The translations under genes were made by a program, and so were the position numbers. A stretch of DNA of 64,000 nt from Eublepharis macularius. Taxonomy: Eukaryota > Chordata > Lepidosauria > Squamata > Eublepharidae. Each line of letters begins with the position of its first letter. Positions within the stretch are counted from its first letter, which is position 1. The stretch lies in contig NC_072797.1 of assembly GCF_028583425.1 (NCBI RefSeq), forward strand, positions 22,416,001-22,480,000, in the 5' to 3' direction. Below the pieces are notes generated by a model that was not told where the DNA came from, did no database searches, and saw nothing but the letters and a program-made list of their open reading frames with translations. Below, piece after piece: positions 1 through 35,255 of the stretch.

Positions 1-344
1 CCATGTAATTATTTGTGCACTTATTTCTTTATTTAAAAAAATTCTCCACCCACCTTGTAGCCGTTGGGTTAAATTTCTCTCTGCCTGCCTCCTTCTGGAC
101 CGCTGATTCACCCATCTCCCTTCTGATCTATGTTATTCTAGCATACATCATCATCATCGCTTAGAATTGCCGACTCATTCAGCTACAGAAAGCCAGTAGT
201 CTTCTTTCACTGGCTGTACAGTCCCCTCATGCTCATACAAATCTCTAGGGGAGAGGGACAAAAACAACTGTGCTCTTGTAAAAGAGCTGAAAAGGATTAA
301 ATTTTACCTTCTTGCCTGTGCTTTCAGGAGGCTTAAGGATAATG
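1..344. other. No gene or repeat recognised
   Basis: AT-rich sequence downstream of AGXT2. I see no coding similarity and no repeat I can name. Confidence 0.5.
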
Positions 345-597
345 AATAATAATAATAATAGTCAATTTATATACCGCCCTTCAGGACAACTTAATGCCCA
401 CTCAGAGCGGTTTACAAAGTATGCCATTATTATCCCCACAACAAAACACCCTGTGAGGTGGGTGGGGCTGAGAGAGCTCCAGAGAGCTGTGAATGACCCA
501 AGGTCACCCAGCTGGCTTCAAGTGGAGGAGTGGGGAATCAAACCCGGCTCTCCAGATTAGAGTCCTGCGCTCTTAACCATTACACAAAACTGTGCCA
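345..597 (-). mobile_element. tRNA-derived SINE (Sauria-like), minus orientation
   Basis: Read on the minus strand it starts with a tRNA-like head (GGTTAAGAGC A-box region, GGGTTTGATTCCCC B-box), continues through the GCCAGCTGGGTGACCTTGG and CCCACCCACCTCACAGGGTG blocks, and ends in an (ATT)n tail. The same family recurs at six further sites in the window. Confidence 0.85.
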
Positions 598-739
598 ACC
601 ATATATTTGCTTATTGAGGCACTGAGGCAATCCAGTAGACATCATATATGTGGGCTGAGAAAGGCTGGTATGACAGTGCAAAAGCTTTTAATTCCCACCT
701 TTACTCTGGGCATAGAGCATAAACACCCGGGCGGGCAGG

Positions 740-830
740 AGGCAGAATAGCTGTGATTTTCCTGCATTGTCCAGGGGGTTGGACTAGATGACCCTTGAGG
801 TTCCTTCCAGCTCAATGTTTTCTATGTTTA
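740..830 (+). mobile_element. CR1/L3 LINE 3' end
   Basis: Contains GGGGGTTGGACTAGATGACC and ends near TTCTATG, the characteristic 3' terminus of CR1-type LINEs. Only the terminus is present. Confidence 0.8.
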
Positions 831-1834
831 GAGAACATCTGCTTGGGACAGACATACAAGAGCTGATGGATTCTTGTATTGTGTGGCTGGCCTTCTGGAA
901 TGAAGACACTGAAGTTACAGATTCATGTGCTTCTGTGGCTGTAATTTCTCTGCCTGTCTCTCAGGCTCTTTGCCAGGCTCAACGAGGATCTTCTGTCTGA
1001 AGTTATCCTAACTTCAGGGAAGGAACTGGGGGATCCCCATACACCTACAGGTAAATACTTTAGAGGGCGAACTTGATTACGTTTTACATTTCCTTCCCTT
1101 CGAACACTGGAGCCCTAGTTATTTTATCTAAGAGAGAGACTGCTACAATGTGCAACCTGCTCTTGTGCCTCATTATTTGGAAGTGAATGCGGTGAGGAAA
1201 GAGACGGCATCCTTTAAGTTCTGCCCTTAGGCAAGCTTAAGGCATCTTAAAGAGCTCAAAACAAGGCCACAGGCAAATGCCAGAAAATGGCTACAGCATA
1301 AGGCTACATGCCAGCATCAAAAAGCCCAACCCTATTTGTTTTTAATTTTTTTTTTAAAAAGGAACCTTGCTTGACAGCAGTCTCAGGAACAATAGTTCTT
1401 CACATCTGACATGTTCACCTCCTATTCCACCCATTTTCCCATTACGGTAAACACTGGAGAAGATGCAATGAGTGTTCATCTTGCACTCAGGCTCAAACAC
1501 ACAGGCTGCTGGAATGGGGGCGTCCTTTTGAGAGAGCTGAAATTCCACTGATCAGCTGCTTGAAGGGGGTAAGGGGAACGTCACTCCCCCCATCCAAATC
1601 ATGCATTGACAGGATATAGTATTTTTAAAAGCCCTCTGCAGACAGGCAATTCCTGCTCAGAGGATCTGGCTTTTATACAGATATAAACACATGCCACTTA
1701 AATGCGTCTCTCTCTGTGCGTCTCTGTCTCTCACATCCCCTGGCAATTGGATCGTTTCTTACTACAGAACCTGTGAAGAGGCAGCTGCAACATTTCAGCA
1801 GCAGCAGCCGGCGTAGCTCACATTCGAGGGAATA
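831..1834. other. AGXT2 3' flank and probable 3' UTR
   Basis: The part next to 1835 is probably AGXT2 3' UTR. No other gene is seen. Confidence 0.45.
1341..1346 (-). promoter_or_regulatory. Candidate AGXT2 polyadenylation signal (ATTAAA)
   Basis: This is the first canonical-variant hexamer I find on the minus strand after the AGXT2 stop, about 490 nt downstream. No AATAAA occurs between it and the stop. It lies next to an A/T-rich run. Without transcript data it is only a candidate. Confidence 0.3.
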
Positions 1835-24715
<22,881 letters not shown>

Positions 24716-25164
24716 CTTCCCCAGCCGAGCGGCTTGAACTCGAGCTGGACTCTGGCTCTCGTGCCTGACCTATGGCAGCCCGCGCGGAGAGGCCGACGCC
24801 CCCTGGCAGAGGGCCGCCCGGAGCCGGGCTCCGCCTTCGCCGGTCCTCCCTCGGCAGCAGGGCTGTGGCTCCAGGGTGGAAGGCGGGCCCGCTGGTTCTG
24901 GCGCCGGGCGGGGAATGGCAGACGGGGGCCAAATGAGACGCTTTGCAACGAGTCGGGTACGCTCCCAACCAGCGACCCCCCCCCCCCTTTCCTGCGGTTG
25001 CCAACTCCGGGTTGGAGTCTACTTGCGGGGAGGCTAGAGAGCGCGGGTCTGGGGAGGAGAGGGACCCTTCGAAGGGTCCCTAAAGTTCACCCTTCGAAGC
25101 AGCCATTTCCTCCGGGAACAGATCTCCGTGGCCTGGAGATCAGCCGTCATATAATTTTAGGTGG

Positions 25165-25380
25165 GTAGCCGCGTTGGTCTGCAGCAGGATTTGAGGCCTG
25201 TTGCACTTTTCAAAGTGGAAGCTTTCGAGAGTCAGAGCTCATTCAGGAAGCCCTGCCAGGTATCTGAAGAATGGAGCTCAGACTCCCCAGAGCGTCCACT
25301 CTGAAAACCTTGTTGGACTCTAAAGGTGCCGCTGGACTCCAATCCAGCTGTAAGATCAGGAGATCTCGGGGTACCGCCTG
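25165..25380. repeat. Family P1 palindromic repeat, diverged
   Basis: GTGGGTAGCCGCGTTGGTCT at one end, AAGCTTTCGAGAGTCAGAGC in the middle and CTAAAGGTGCCGCTGGACTC at the other. It lies just upstream of the AGXT2 CpG island. Confidence 0.7.
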
Positions 25381-26390
25381 GAGATTGGCAATCCGACTTC
25401 CCTTGCAAGGAAACACTGAAAACTCCCCACAGAATTTTCATTGGAAGTTTCTTGTCGCTGCGGTGTGACTTATTAGGAAAGGATGGGTGGGGGGGACCCA
25501 GACCCGACTTGTTTTTGTTTGTTTGTTTGTTTTAAATCTCTGCCATACTTTGGCCCCAGGACTCTGAGCATGTGCAAAGCCCCCACCTGCTCACCCTGTT
25601 TTTTGGGGTTTTTTTTTTAAAAAAAGAAAATGCTAGAGAGCTCAAGGGTGACCTGCTAGGTCTCCAGCACCAATCCTGGCTGTCTAACCTAAAGCTGCAT
25701 AAATACCTAAAAGTAGTTGTCTCAAGTCTCCTGTGTGCACACGCGTGCCACTGGGAATGTACCAGTGTTTTCACTGAGCAACTACAGTCTGTCCCCTGCA
25801 CACTTAGAATTAAGCAGTTCTGCTTTCTTCCAAAGTTCGGGATGAAGCTTCCCTACGAGGCTCTTTGTTTGGAAACTAAAGGCCAGTTCACACTTCCTTT
25901 GAGTGTCTTACATTAAAAAAAAAAATGGAAGTGCATCCATTACAATGCTAAACCTTAAACTGGGAGCTGACTTGCTCTGTCTGCTCTCATCGCCACCTAC
26001 AGGGGATGCTCCCACACAATTGATGCCAAATGGTCATTGGATCGCATTAGCTGAGTTCTTTTCAAATGCTTATTGGAATACATGGGATTTCCAAAGAGGC
26101 CACCGGGATACATTACTTGGGGACTCACACAGCAGTTTTTAGAACTCTCCTGCCCCCGTCTTTTGTTGTGCCTGGCCTTGCCATGCCCACAGCCGCCTTC
26201 TCTTATTACCATCTTCTCGTTTCCTGCTGTGTGTTCAAAATCACGTGCACAACTGAGATCATTATGATCTACCAGGGTCAGAACTGTCTATTCTTACTGG
26301 CAGCAGGTCTCCGGGAAGGCTTGTATTTTCTGGAAATGGAAGGTGTGTTCACAGGCATTTAATAAAATGACAGCATGGCTGCTTTGGCAT
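25381..26390. other. Intergenic DNA, nothing recognised
   Basis: Between the AGXT2 promoter region and a dispersed repeat. It contains a short (GTTT)n run near 25508 and an A/T run near 25612. No coding similarity is seen. Confidence 0.4.
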
Positions 26391-26394
26391 TTTG

Positions 26395-26735
26395 CATAAA
26401 TCTGATGTGAGCAGCAGTGCTGAGAAAAGCGGGTACTATGGGGCTTGGACTGTTTCCACACTGGTGACTTGCCTCAGGTCGGATGCTTTGGGGAAACAGG
26501 CTGTTTTCTCCACTTCTCCACGGCGTCGTGGTGCTTCTTTGTGCCACCCGGATTCTCCATGACTTTTGTGCACATTTTTCCAAACCTGTTGTGTTTTGGG
26601 AAGGATTGCAGCAAAGCTGTACTGGCTAATATGTGGGTGGGAAGGCCTGAATTTTCCCCATCCCAGCGATTTCTCCTGTGGTTGCAATTTCCTCCCCTGC
26701 CACTGGGCAGGGGGGGCTCACTTTTTAAAAATTAA
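26395..26735 (-). repeat. Dispersed repeat, family R1
   Basis: Reverse orientation relative of 30268-30846 and 41930-42445. Shared blocks include GTTTCCACAC, CCAAA.C..TTG.GTTTTGGGAA and GCAGCAAAGC. The class is not determined. Confidence 0.5.
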
Positions 26736-26830
26736 TAATTAGCATATCATATAATGGTAAATTGGTAAATTGGTATGTCAATTAGTCGTTTAAAAACAAT
26801 CAAACTAACCTCAGAGAAAGCCCCCTCCTA

Positions 26831-26864
<34 letters not shown>

Positions 26865-26869
26865 GTGTC
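26831..26869. repeat. (GT)n microsatellite
   Basis: About 38 bp of GT dinucleotides with one interruption. Confidence 0.95.
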
Positions 26870-26971
26870 TATGCAAATGTTTGTTGAACTTGCAGGCACT
26901 GTGAGTCCTAACCTGAGCTCCCTCCTTGCTTTATAGAGAAGTATCAGAAAGGTAAGCACGGATGATAAGGT

Positions 26972-27221
26972 TAATAACAACAACATTTGATTTATATACC
27001 GCCCTTCAGGACAACTTAATGCCCACTCAGAGCGGTTTACAAAGTATGTCATTATTATCCCCACAACAAAACACCCTGTCAGGTGGGTGGGGCTGAGAGA
27101 GCTCCAGAGAACTGTGACTAGCCCAAGGTCACCCAGCTGGCTTCAAGTGGAGGAGCGGGGAACCAAACCCGGCTCTCCAGATTAGAGTCCCGCGCTCTTA
27201 CCCACTACACCAAACTGGCTC
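26972..27221 (-). mobile_element. Sauria-like tRNA SINE, minus orientation
   Basis: Full-length copy with its tail at 26975 (AATAACAACAACATT on the plus strand) and a tRNA head ending near 27220. One of the least diverged copies in the window. Confidence 0.88.
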
Positions 27222-27479
27222 TCCCCTTGGTTCCACCACTTACGAATGGAACAAGATGGGGAAAGGAAAAAGGCACTTTGGCCCTGTCCCATCAGGAGTT
27301 CCTACCACACACCTTGGTCTTTATTATTTATTTATTTATTTTATTCAATTTATACCCCGCCCTCCCCACAGATGGGCTCAGGGCGGCTAACAACATTAAA
27401 AATACATTAAAATCACAAAAACATAAAATAAATAATAATGTTTTAAAAATCATTAAAATAGTCCAGGAGCAGGCTATTT

Positions 27480-28880
27480 AAACAAATATTGGGAATCCGT
27501 ATAGGGGCATAGCAGATGGCCGAGGGCAGCCCCAGAATGAGTGGGACGGTAATGCACGTTACTAAGTACCGAAGGAACCTCATTTCACGTGTCCCCCCTC
27601 CAATTTTCCATGCACTCAACTCGCAGTCACACTTCAATTTGCTGGGAGGAATGCTCCCTTTGTAATCTGGGTGTGGATTTGAGGTGGAGCTCTGTCCAAA
27701 TGGTGAGGGCACGTGTGGCTTTAATAACTCCCGCTTTGGTATTCCCTTCCTCTACAATAAGTGTCCTCTCCAGGAAGTGAAGAACCAGTTCTCTAATACT
27801 TGTTTTTGTTGGTTGATTGGATAGGTAAAAAGGGAGCTTGTATGCAAACAGACCTTATGCATCCCTGTTCTACTATGAAAGAACAAATCTTGTTTCACAG
27901 TTGGCTCAAGAAAGTTTATTCCATTGGATGCCACTCCGCCCCCCTTCAAAAAACAAACCAAAAAAGTGACAGCCAAAAAGATGGACAAGTCATTGAAAAG
28001 TACATGACAGTAACAATACTGATCCTGAACATGAAACCAGTGATAGACGTCATTTAAAGTAACAATAATTTACAATCAGAGAAAACTTTTCCCTGCTAAC
28101 ATTCTAAACAATCTTTCCCCTAAACACACAACAAATAATTACAGATTCCTGAGCATTGATACCAGTGTTCTCCAAACAATATATTAAATGCAGATTAATT
28201 TTTAACCTCTGTCCTGTCTTCTTTGGACCATAAAACAATGGGATCCAAGTCATCCGGCATACAGAAGACAAAATCCATACATCTGGAATATTTATTTAGA
28301 TTCATTTGGCAGCAAGTTGCTTAACCCTGACATGGCATATTTGTGAAAGAACAAGCAAATACTCAATTGGTTTCTTTTTAAAAAATGCTTCACATTAACC
28401 CCCCTTTGTAAAATGAGTACGCTAGTGATATATCAGTCGGATAGATTGCCAAAATCCTGCTTTAAACTCCACCTCTTTCTTTGATTGAAATGCATCATTG
28501 AAGAGTGCATAAAGTGTCTTTTAAAAGATAAGTTCATTAAGAAATAAGCTGACAAGAAACTGTATGGAGATTGTTGTATTTAACCAAGTTTCAAGAATCA
28601 CAAAGAACATGTAGATCTTACCCATAACGTTTATCATTCATTATGTCTGGAAGTAAATATAATATAGCTGCTATTTAAATGCAAGAAGGTGTAAAGCATG
28701 AGTTTAGATTCCAGCTGTGCATTTTTTTTGGAGCAATCTAGAATATTAAATGAGCTTTATAGGTTTATGGGTATACAAGGGTACACAACTTTTGCAATGC
28801 TGGCGGAAAATACGTTTTTCAAGACGATGAAAGGAGAAATGGTAACCAAAGATCAATACAAAAAAAACTTAATCCAATAT
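27480..28880. other. Intergenic DNA, nothing recognised
   Basis: AT-rich. Only short open frames without recognisable domains. Confidence 0.4.
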
Positions 28881-28884
28881 CAAG

Positions 28885-29040
28885 AGCTGAAGCTCCCTTC
28901 TTCAGATACGAGCCTCATATCTGAAGAAGGGAGCTTTGACTCTTAAAAGCTTATACCCTGAAAAATCTTGTTGGTCTCTAAGGTGCCGCTGTACTCAAAT
29001 CCTGCAGTTCTACTGCAGACCAAGATAGCTACCTACCTGA
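28885..29040. repeat. Family P1 palindromic repeat
   Basis: The CTCCCTTCTTCAGATACGAG and TATCTGAAGAAGGGAGCTTT arms form a tight inverted repeat. They are followed by CTTGTTGGTCTCTAAGGTGC and GACCAAGATAGCTACC. Confidence 0.75.
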
Positions 29041-30260
29041 GTCCAAGAATAGGTAACGAGAAATCATGGCTGTCATTTTCCTGCTAAATAATTTGAATTC
29101 AAAGCCACACAAGTGAGAAAATAGTGCTGGGTGAAAAGCAGTTTCCCTGTGATGAAAGCACTGCCTTATGAAAGGCATCTGTTTCTTTTGGAGCAACTAT
29201 TGCACTTCTTTGGGGATGAGAAGGCCATTTGGTTCCCTGGCAAGAAGAACCCAGGAATGCAGCTTGCGTAACCAATGACCCACCAAGCTGGCTCCTCAGT
29301 CATGTAAAGGCAGCCTTCCAAGCACTTCTGACTTTGCTATGCCATAGAATGACCCACCCACCCACACACACACACACACACCAAAATTCCCCAAGATGGT
29401 CGTCAAGAACCGGATAGGCTTGTGAGTGGTCTCCAGCATCGTTGGTCCCACATTGCACCAGCCTAGAATGATGGTTGAATATCTTTTTAACATACAGTAA
29501 TGATCACGATTATGGAAAGAGCCTCCAGATGTCTGAGCATTTTCACATGCGCTAGCTGCGTCTTGGGCCTTCCACACTGCTTGTGCTAACAGTTAAATGA
29601 GGTTAAAGACACAGAATCCAGACACTGAGCAAAAAAGCTAGCTATATCCAACCTTACCACATTCACATTTTAAACCGATTAAACCTCACCTCTGAAAACA
29701 TCCTTTGAGAACTATCGGATTAGCAGCATCGGACAACAGAAGGAGAAGAAAGATTCCTTCTTCAAGGAATTATACAATAGGAGGCAATAGAATTATTTTC
29801 TATGAGACTCTTTTTGCATGCAAAAAAGAAGATGGATTCATTTTTGCTTTTGTGCTTGCTCTAAATACCCTGTACGCGGACTGCTGATTTTTTATTTCAA
29901 AGATCTGGATCCCCTTTCAGGGGCAAAAGCCAGGGCACACAGAACCACGGCAGAATCGAGAGAATCAGAAGCAGCGTTATGGTGGAATTTGACTGACTAA
30001 GGCAGGTCGAGTAATGGGATCTGGCAAGTCAGAGGCAGAACCAAAAAGGAACGGTGTAAATTTTGCTGACTCTCGGGACCTTAATACTGGTAGAACACAA
30101 TTTCATTGGTCGGACCAGTAACATACTAGCTGGTCGGCGACCCTGGAGTCGTTCTTTTGCTCACAGTCTCTGCTCAACATCACCGGCTTTGGTGTTTTCT
30201 GCATAGGGGCAGGCTTGTGAAGTTTCCCTGATGCTGCTGTATCTTCCAGTTCAGTGTAGC
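29041..30260. other. Intergenic DNA, nothing recognised
   Basis: Contains a short (CA)n run near 29360. No domain-bearing reading frame is seen. Confidence 0.4.
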
Positions 30261-30267
30261 AGCAATG

Positions 30268-30846
30268 GAGCTTCCACACAGCAGGCTTCTCTGTTCTTTC
30301 CCTGCCAGTCCCCCAGCAGTAGCAGCTCCCCCTGTGCCACCACAGCCTTTTTAGTTTTTAAAAAATCAGCAATTGAATATCGCTGTATCGTTATAATGCT
30401 ATGCCAAACTGTGTATCAGGTTCTATGAATTCTCTGAGTTTATATTTGAAAAGGGAGTATCCAGCCCCTTCTTTGTGAAGAAAAGCATGCCTCCACAACA
30501 AAAGAGGCTAGAGATTTTTAAACATGAAAGCTGGGTATGTATCCAGAGAACCTGACGCAGTGATTGTTATAACGATACTGAATTGCCAATTTAAAAAAGA
30601 AGTGTCTGGCTACTGCAGGGGGCAGGGGCAGGGAAAATGGTTGCCATGAACTTTCTGAACTTTCCCACCCACCCAGGCTTTGCTGTGATCTTTCCCAAAA
30701 TGTCGCAACAAAGCATGTGTGGGAAAACCAGAGAAAAAATTGCAAAACTCCAGGAGGTCCATGAATGTATCATGATGCTGTGAGGAAGCAGGGATAAATC
30801 CCATTTCCCAAGAGCATCATACCTGGGGCAAATAACCTGTGTGGAA
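30268..30846 (+). repeat. Dispersed repeat, family R1, with terminal inverted repeats
   Basis: Starts CTTCCACACAG and ends CTGTGTGGAA. A central inverted repeat pairs TATCGTTATAATGC with a GTTATAACGATACTGAATTG block. Relatives are at 41930-42445 and 26395-26735. The inverted ends suggest a DNA transposon derivative, but no clear target duplication was found. Confidence 0.6.
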
Positions 30847-31112
30847 ACATTTGTCTATGGCATCTCTGCCAGCCCCTACCTATGGTGGCAGTCACTTGGC
30901 AAACAGGCCTATTATGGAGGTAAAAGCAATCACTCGTTTTTTAAAATACACATCACACTGTCATACATCTCATCACATATCTACAACGCGCTATTTGTGG
31001 GGGGGAAACCTTCCTAGCAGTTTATATACAGCCTCTGTCATTCAGCTCTGTTACAAAGCAACTGTAACATTCGAAGCGTTAACATGGCTGCTTTTGAAAT
31101 AATTGGCAATTG

Positions 31113-31114
31113 GA

Positions 31115-31175
<61 letters not shown>
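31113..31175. repeat. (CT)n microsatellite
   Basis: About 60 bp of nearly pure CT dinucleotides between AGXT2 and PRLR. Confidence 0.97.
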
Positions 31176-31176
<1 letters not shown>

Positions 31177-31270
31177 TCTCTCTGCTTTTAGAGGGGTAAG
31201 AAAATATGAGGTAGTCAGATGTGTCTGAAGGGGGGGAAAGCATTATGGCTTTGTGACAGACAGACATTCA

Positions 31271-31472
31271 GAGCCAAGCTACAAGTGACGCCTTACACAG
31301 GTTGGACACTTGTCAGCTTCCCTCAAGTGTTGATGGGAAATGTAGGCGTCCTGGTTTTACAGCTTGGCTCTCCATTACAGCTGCAAGACCAAGATGCCTA
31401 CATTTCCCATCAAAACTTGAGGGAAGCTGACAAGTGTCCAACCTGTGTCAGGCGTCACTTGTAGCTTGGCTC
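31271..31472. mobile_element. Palindromic MITE-like element
   Basis: The ends GAGCCAAGCTACAAGTGACG and CGTCACTTGTAGCTTGGCTC are exact inverse repeats, and the two arms pair for most of 202 bp. No clear target duplication is visible. Confidence 0.8.
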
Positions 31473-31978
31473 TTACATAGCAATCGGGGTGAAAGTGCCC
31501 TGGGACCTTACTAGGAGTTACACTGGCACATCATGGACTTACACCAGTGTAACCCCCACACACATCAGCACAGTGGCCTGGCGCCACTCCGCCCAGGTTT
31601 TCCACCGGTGCCCAGCCATGGCAACTGGGTGAGGTGTAAGCAGGGCATAAGTCTCTGTGCTGGCAGGCCGGGGGGAGGGCTGGAGGGGCAAGGCATGACT
31701 TAGGCATGACTGAAAGAGCTCCCTAAGCTGTTTCAGGCAAGGGAATGCCCCCCACAGCAATTGGAAGTTATGCTACAAAAAACGATAGCGTAGCTCATAG
31801 GCACCCATTGTACAGGAAAAGTCCCACCCCACACTTGGCCCTGCCCAAACAGCCTGGCGGAGCATAGGATGCTGACTACCACATGCAGCAATCCGCTCGC
31901 ATCCCCGTGGCAGCCGAGCCCCCTCCTGTGCGCCCAATCAGCCCCCCCCCCCCGTCACCCTACATAACCTCCAGCCCA

Positions 31979-32222
31979 GGCCAGCTTGGTGTAGTGGTTA
32001 AGAGCATGGGACTCTAATCTAGAGAACCAGGTTTTATTCCCCACACCTCTGCTTGAAGCCAGCTGGGTGACCTTGGGTAAGTCACAGCTTATCGGAGCTC
32101 TCTCAGCTCCACCCACCTCACAGAGTGATTATTGTTGTGGGGATAATAACGTACTTTGTAAATCGCTCTGAGTGGGCATTAAGTTGTCCTGAAGGGCAGT
32201 ATATAAATTGAATGTTGTTGTG
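31979..32222 (+). mobile_element. Sauria-like tRNA SINE
   Basis: CAGCTTGGTGTAGTGGTTAA at the head, then the usual body, ending TATATAAATTGAATGTTGTTG. Confidence 0.88.
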
Positions 32223-33039
32223 GGGCACCTATGACCCCAGGTAAGTGGGGAGGCAGCTGGAGGGTTTGCCTGAAAACCCTCTGCAGGGCAGGAGCAAGAG
32301 GCAGGAGAGGGTGCTCATGGTGGTATGGCAAGAGTGCACAGGGGGAACTTTGCAAAATCTAGGGCATGCCTCACACTCACATATAGCGGGAGAGCCATGT
32401 CCAGAATGTCTGACTAACTACCACCTGATCCCCCTTGCAACTTACCCGTCTCCTGAGTCCCAGCTCGGGGAGGGGAGAGGGTGCATCAATAGGTGAGAAG
32501 GAGCTGGGGAGGCGGCTTCCCTGACTTGCTCATTCACCTGTGGCCCCCCCAATGCCAGCCTTTGTGGTTCAGGCTCGCCAGGGGGTCATGGTGGCCCCCA
32601 CTCATTAGCTGGCATGTTCCCTGCCTGTCACAGAGGCAGTCGCACAGGGAGCTAATCACATGGCTTCCCCTTCCACTAATATGCCTTCTGATCTGGCCCT
32701 AAGGGTTGAGGACCTCAGAAACACACTTTGGCCCAAATTCATTATTACGCCTATAGAAATGCAGTTTCATTACAGAAATCACACCTTCCTCTTCTGTTAT
32801 CTGCTCTTGCAGTAAAGCTTTCAGTTAAGTAAACAGCTCTGGGAAATTAGAAAATAGTTCATTTTTTATTAATAGAAAAAATAGTCTGCAAAAATACACT
32901 AAGCTTGTATTAAAGTAGACTTTTATATTATGTACAATAAGGCCATATATGTAATTGAATCGTGCTATCGGGCTATTTGTATCAGTAGAAACACGCTAGA
33001 TTCCCTCTCCTCCACACACTGGAATCCTAAAACCACTTA
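32223..33039. other. Intergenic DNA downstream of PRLR, nothing recognised
   Basis: GC-moderate then AT-rich sequence with no domain-bearing frame. Confidence 0.4.
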
Positions 33040-33683
33040 CTTCTAAGTAGGGCTGCCAGACCCCCGGTGGGGGCGGGGGATCTCCCGCCCCCACCCTGCC
33101 ACTCCCGCCCCTCCCTACCTGGCCAGCGGGGGGGCGCACACCTTCCATACGTGCCCCCCTGCGGTGCTGCGCACCCCCGCGCACAGCAACCGCCAGGATC
33201 AGGCCTGTTTTAGCCTGGATTGGGGCCCCTGTGGAGCGCGGGAGCATTCCTGTGCTCCACAGGGCCCACAACGGGCCCAATCCGTGCCAAAACGGGCCCG
33301 ATCCGCACTCATTTTGGTGCGGATTGGGCCCGTTCTGGCGCGGATTGGGCCCGTTGTGGGCCCCTGCGGAGCGCAGGAACGCTCCCGCGCTCCACAGGGG
33401 CCTAAAACGGGTCCAATCCGCACCGAAATGGACCCGATCCGTGCCAAAATGGGCACGGATTGGGCCCGTTGTGGGCCCCTGCGGAGCGCAGGAACGCTCC
33501 TGTGCTCCACAGGGGCCCACAATGGGCCCGATCCATGCCCCAACAGGCTGTGTGGTGACGTCACTTCCCAGCAGTGATGTCATCACGCTTGCAGGAGCGT
33601 GTGCACTCCCCCCCCTCCAGGTAAGAGCCAGGTCTCAATCTCCCGCTGGGAGATCGAGGGGGCCTGGCAACCCTACTTCTAAG
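33040..33683. mobile_element. GC-rich hAT-like element with internal palindromic array, TSD CTTCTAAG
   Basis: The element 33048-33675 has ends TAGGGCTGCCAG and CTGGCAACCCTA and a perfect 8-bp duplication CTTCTAAG at 33040-33047 and 33676-33683. The interior (about 33220-33540) is repeated GGGCCC-rich palindromic units such as GGATTGGGCCCGTTGTGGGC. These create long open frames on both strands that are not genes. Confidence 0.92.
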
Positions 33684-34234
33684 CAATCCCACTGATACCA
33701 ATGAGACTCGTTTGAAATTTGTAGTTGAAGGAACCCATACAGCAAAATGAATATGCAAAAATTTATCACACTGTAATGAAAACAGGAAAACATATATAGA
33801 AGATTTACTTCCTGGTAAGGAATACTCTCAATATATTAATCTTTATATATCTATATCTATATATATCTCAAATCTTTCAACATCCATAAAACTAGGCTTT
33901 TTTGATGAAATCTTCCCCCTCCCCAAAAAATATAATAGAAAAAAAAGCTGTACTAGCTTTTAAAGTGTTTTTAAAAATACACTGCAGACCAGGAAAGAAA
34001 TTTGCCATTTTCCACCAGAGGCATGTCAAAGAAGTGGTGAACTCATGCAATCCATCGCCACTGTGTTTTCCTGACAAGTGTTTCTTGCACATTCTATTTG
34101 GCTAATTTGATTGAAGCAGCAACAGAGATGTGTAGTTCATGCCTGGCCAATGTGCAGCAAAGCTGTCACAAGTTGAGCTACAGGGGTTGTGATGTTGTTC
34201 AGCTGAGGAGGAAGGTCTGTGTTCCTGCCTGCTA

Positions 34235-34532
34235 AAGGTAAAGGTAGTCCCCTGTGCAAGCACCGAGTCCTTACTGACCCATGGGGGGACGTCGCATAAC
34301 GACGTTTTTTTGGCAGACTTTTTACGGGGTGGTTTGCCATTGCCTTCCCCAGTCATCTACACTTTACCCCCAGGAAACTGGGCACTCATTTTACCGACCT
34401 CGGAAGGATGGAAGGCTGAGTCAACCTTGAGCTGGCTACCTGAACCCACCTTCTGCCAGGCTCGAACTCAGATCATGAGCAGAGTTTGGGCTGCAGTACT
34501 GCATCTTACCCCTCTGCGTCACAGCTTTACGG
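34235..34532 (-). mobile_element. tRNA-derived SINE, fourth family, minus orientation
   Basis: The reverse strand starts with a tRNA-like head (GTGACGCAGAGGGGTAAGAT, GAGTTCGAGCC) and runs to GGTAGTCCCCTGTGCAAGCA on the plus strand near 34243. The CCCATGGGGGGACGTCGCAT block is characteristic of this family. Confidence 0.75.
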
Positions 34533-35209
34533 CTCCCAGTAGCTCCCTCTGCATGATGGTTTAGTTGCGCATGTATGGTAGTCCACATTGAAGTGGCCAC
34601 TTTCACATATTTAACTTTTGCATTGTGATACACTTGCCAAAACCACGTTAGTTCCAGAATCTGATTACAATGTGGTTGCAATACCAGCTTCCACCTAGGC
34701 CTGGAGATCTCCTGGAATTACAACCGATGATGACAGAGATCAGTTCCCCAGGAGAAAATGGCTGGTTTGGGGGGGTGGGATTCTATGGCACGATACCTTA
34801 CTAAGGACCCTCCCATTCCCATACCTTGCTCTCCCCAGGCTCCACCCCCAACTCTCCTGGAATTTTTCAACCTTGAGTTGGCATTTCTAAGACCCATCTC
34901 CCACCTCCTAACTAGCAACAATTTATATGGGGTTCACAATGTACAACTCCTTGTTAATAATAAATCTATCAGAAAGGTTTTTTTTTTCTTTTAGAAAACT
35001 ATACCGTGTGCTTTTGGTTTGCTGTAAAGTTACTCTTCCCCCACAAAAAAAAACCCTCTACAAAATCACAGCTAAAAAAATAATAATAATTTGATCTGCA
35101 ATCAGCTATCAGCATGGCTCTAACTGACTGAATATAAAGCATACAAGGTGTGAGAGCTACAACTGAGCTAAATTCAGATATCTGAGCAATTGTGTGTCAA
35201 CAAGAGTAT

Positions 35210-35215
35210 TTTATT
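35210..35215 (-). promoter_or_regulatory. Candidate PRLR polyadenylation signal (AATAAA)
   Basis: A canonical hexamer on the minus strand only about 40 nt after the PRLR stop. It could give a very short 3' UTR, but PRLR 3' UTRs are usually longer, so later sites are likely used too. Confidence 0.3.
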
Positions 35216-35255
35216 TGTAGTGTTGTTACCTGAAGAAGGCTACTCCACCTTCCAA

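Noticed and set aside
32996..33695. Long open frames on both strands with repeated GPIR/GADWARCGP-like units
   Set aside because: They follow from the GGGCCC-rich palindromic array inside a hAT-like element bounded by an 8-bp duplication.
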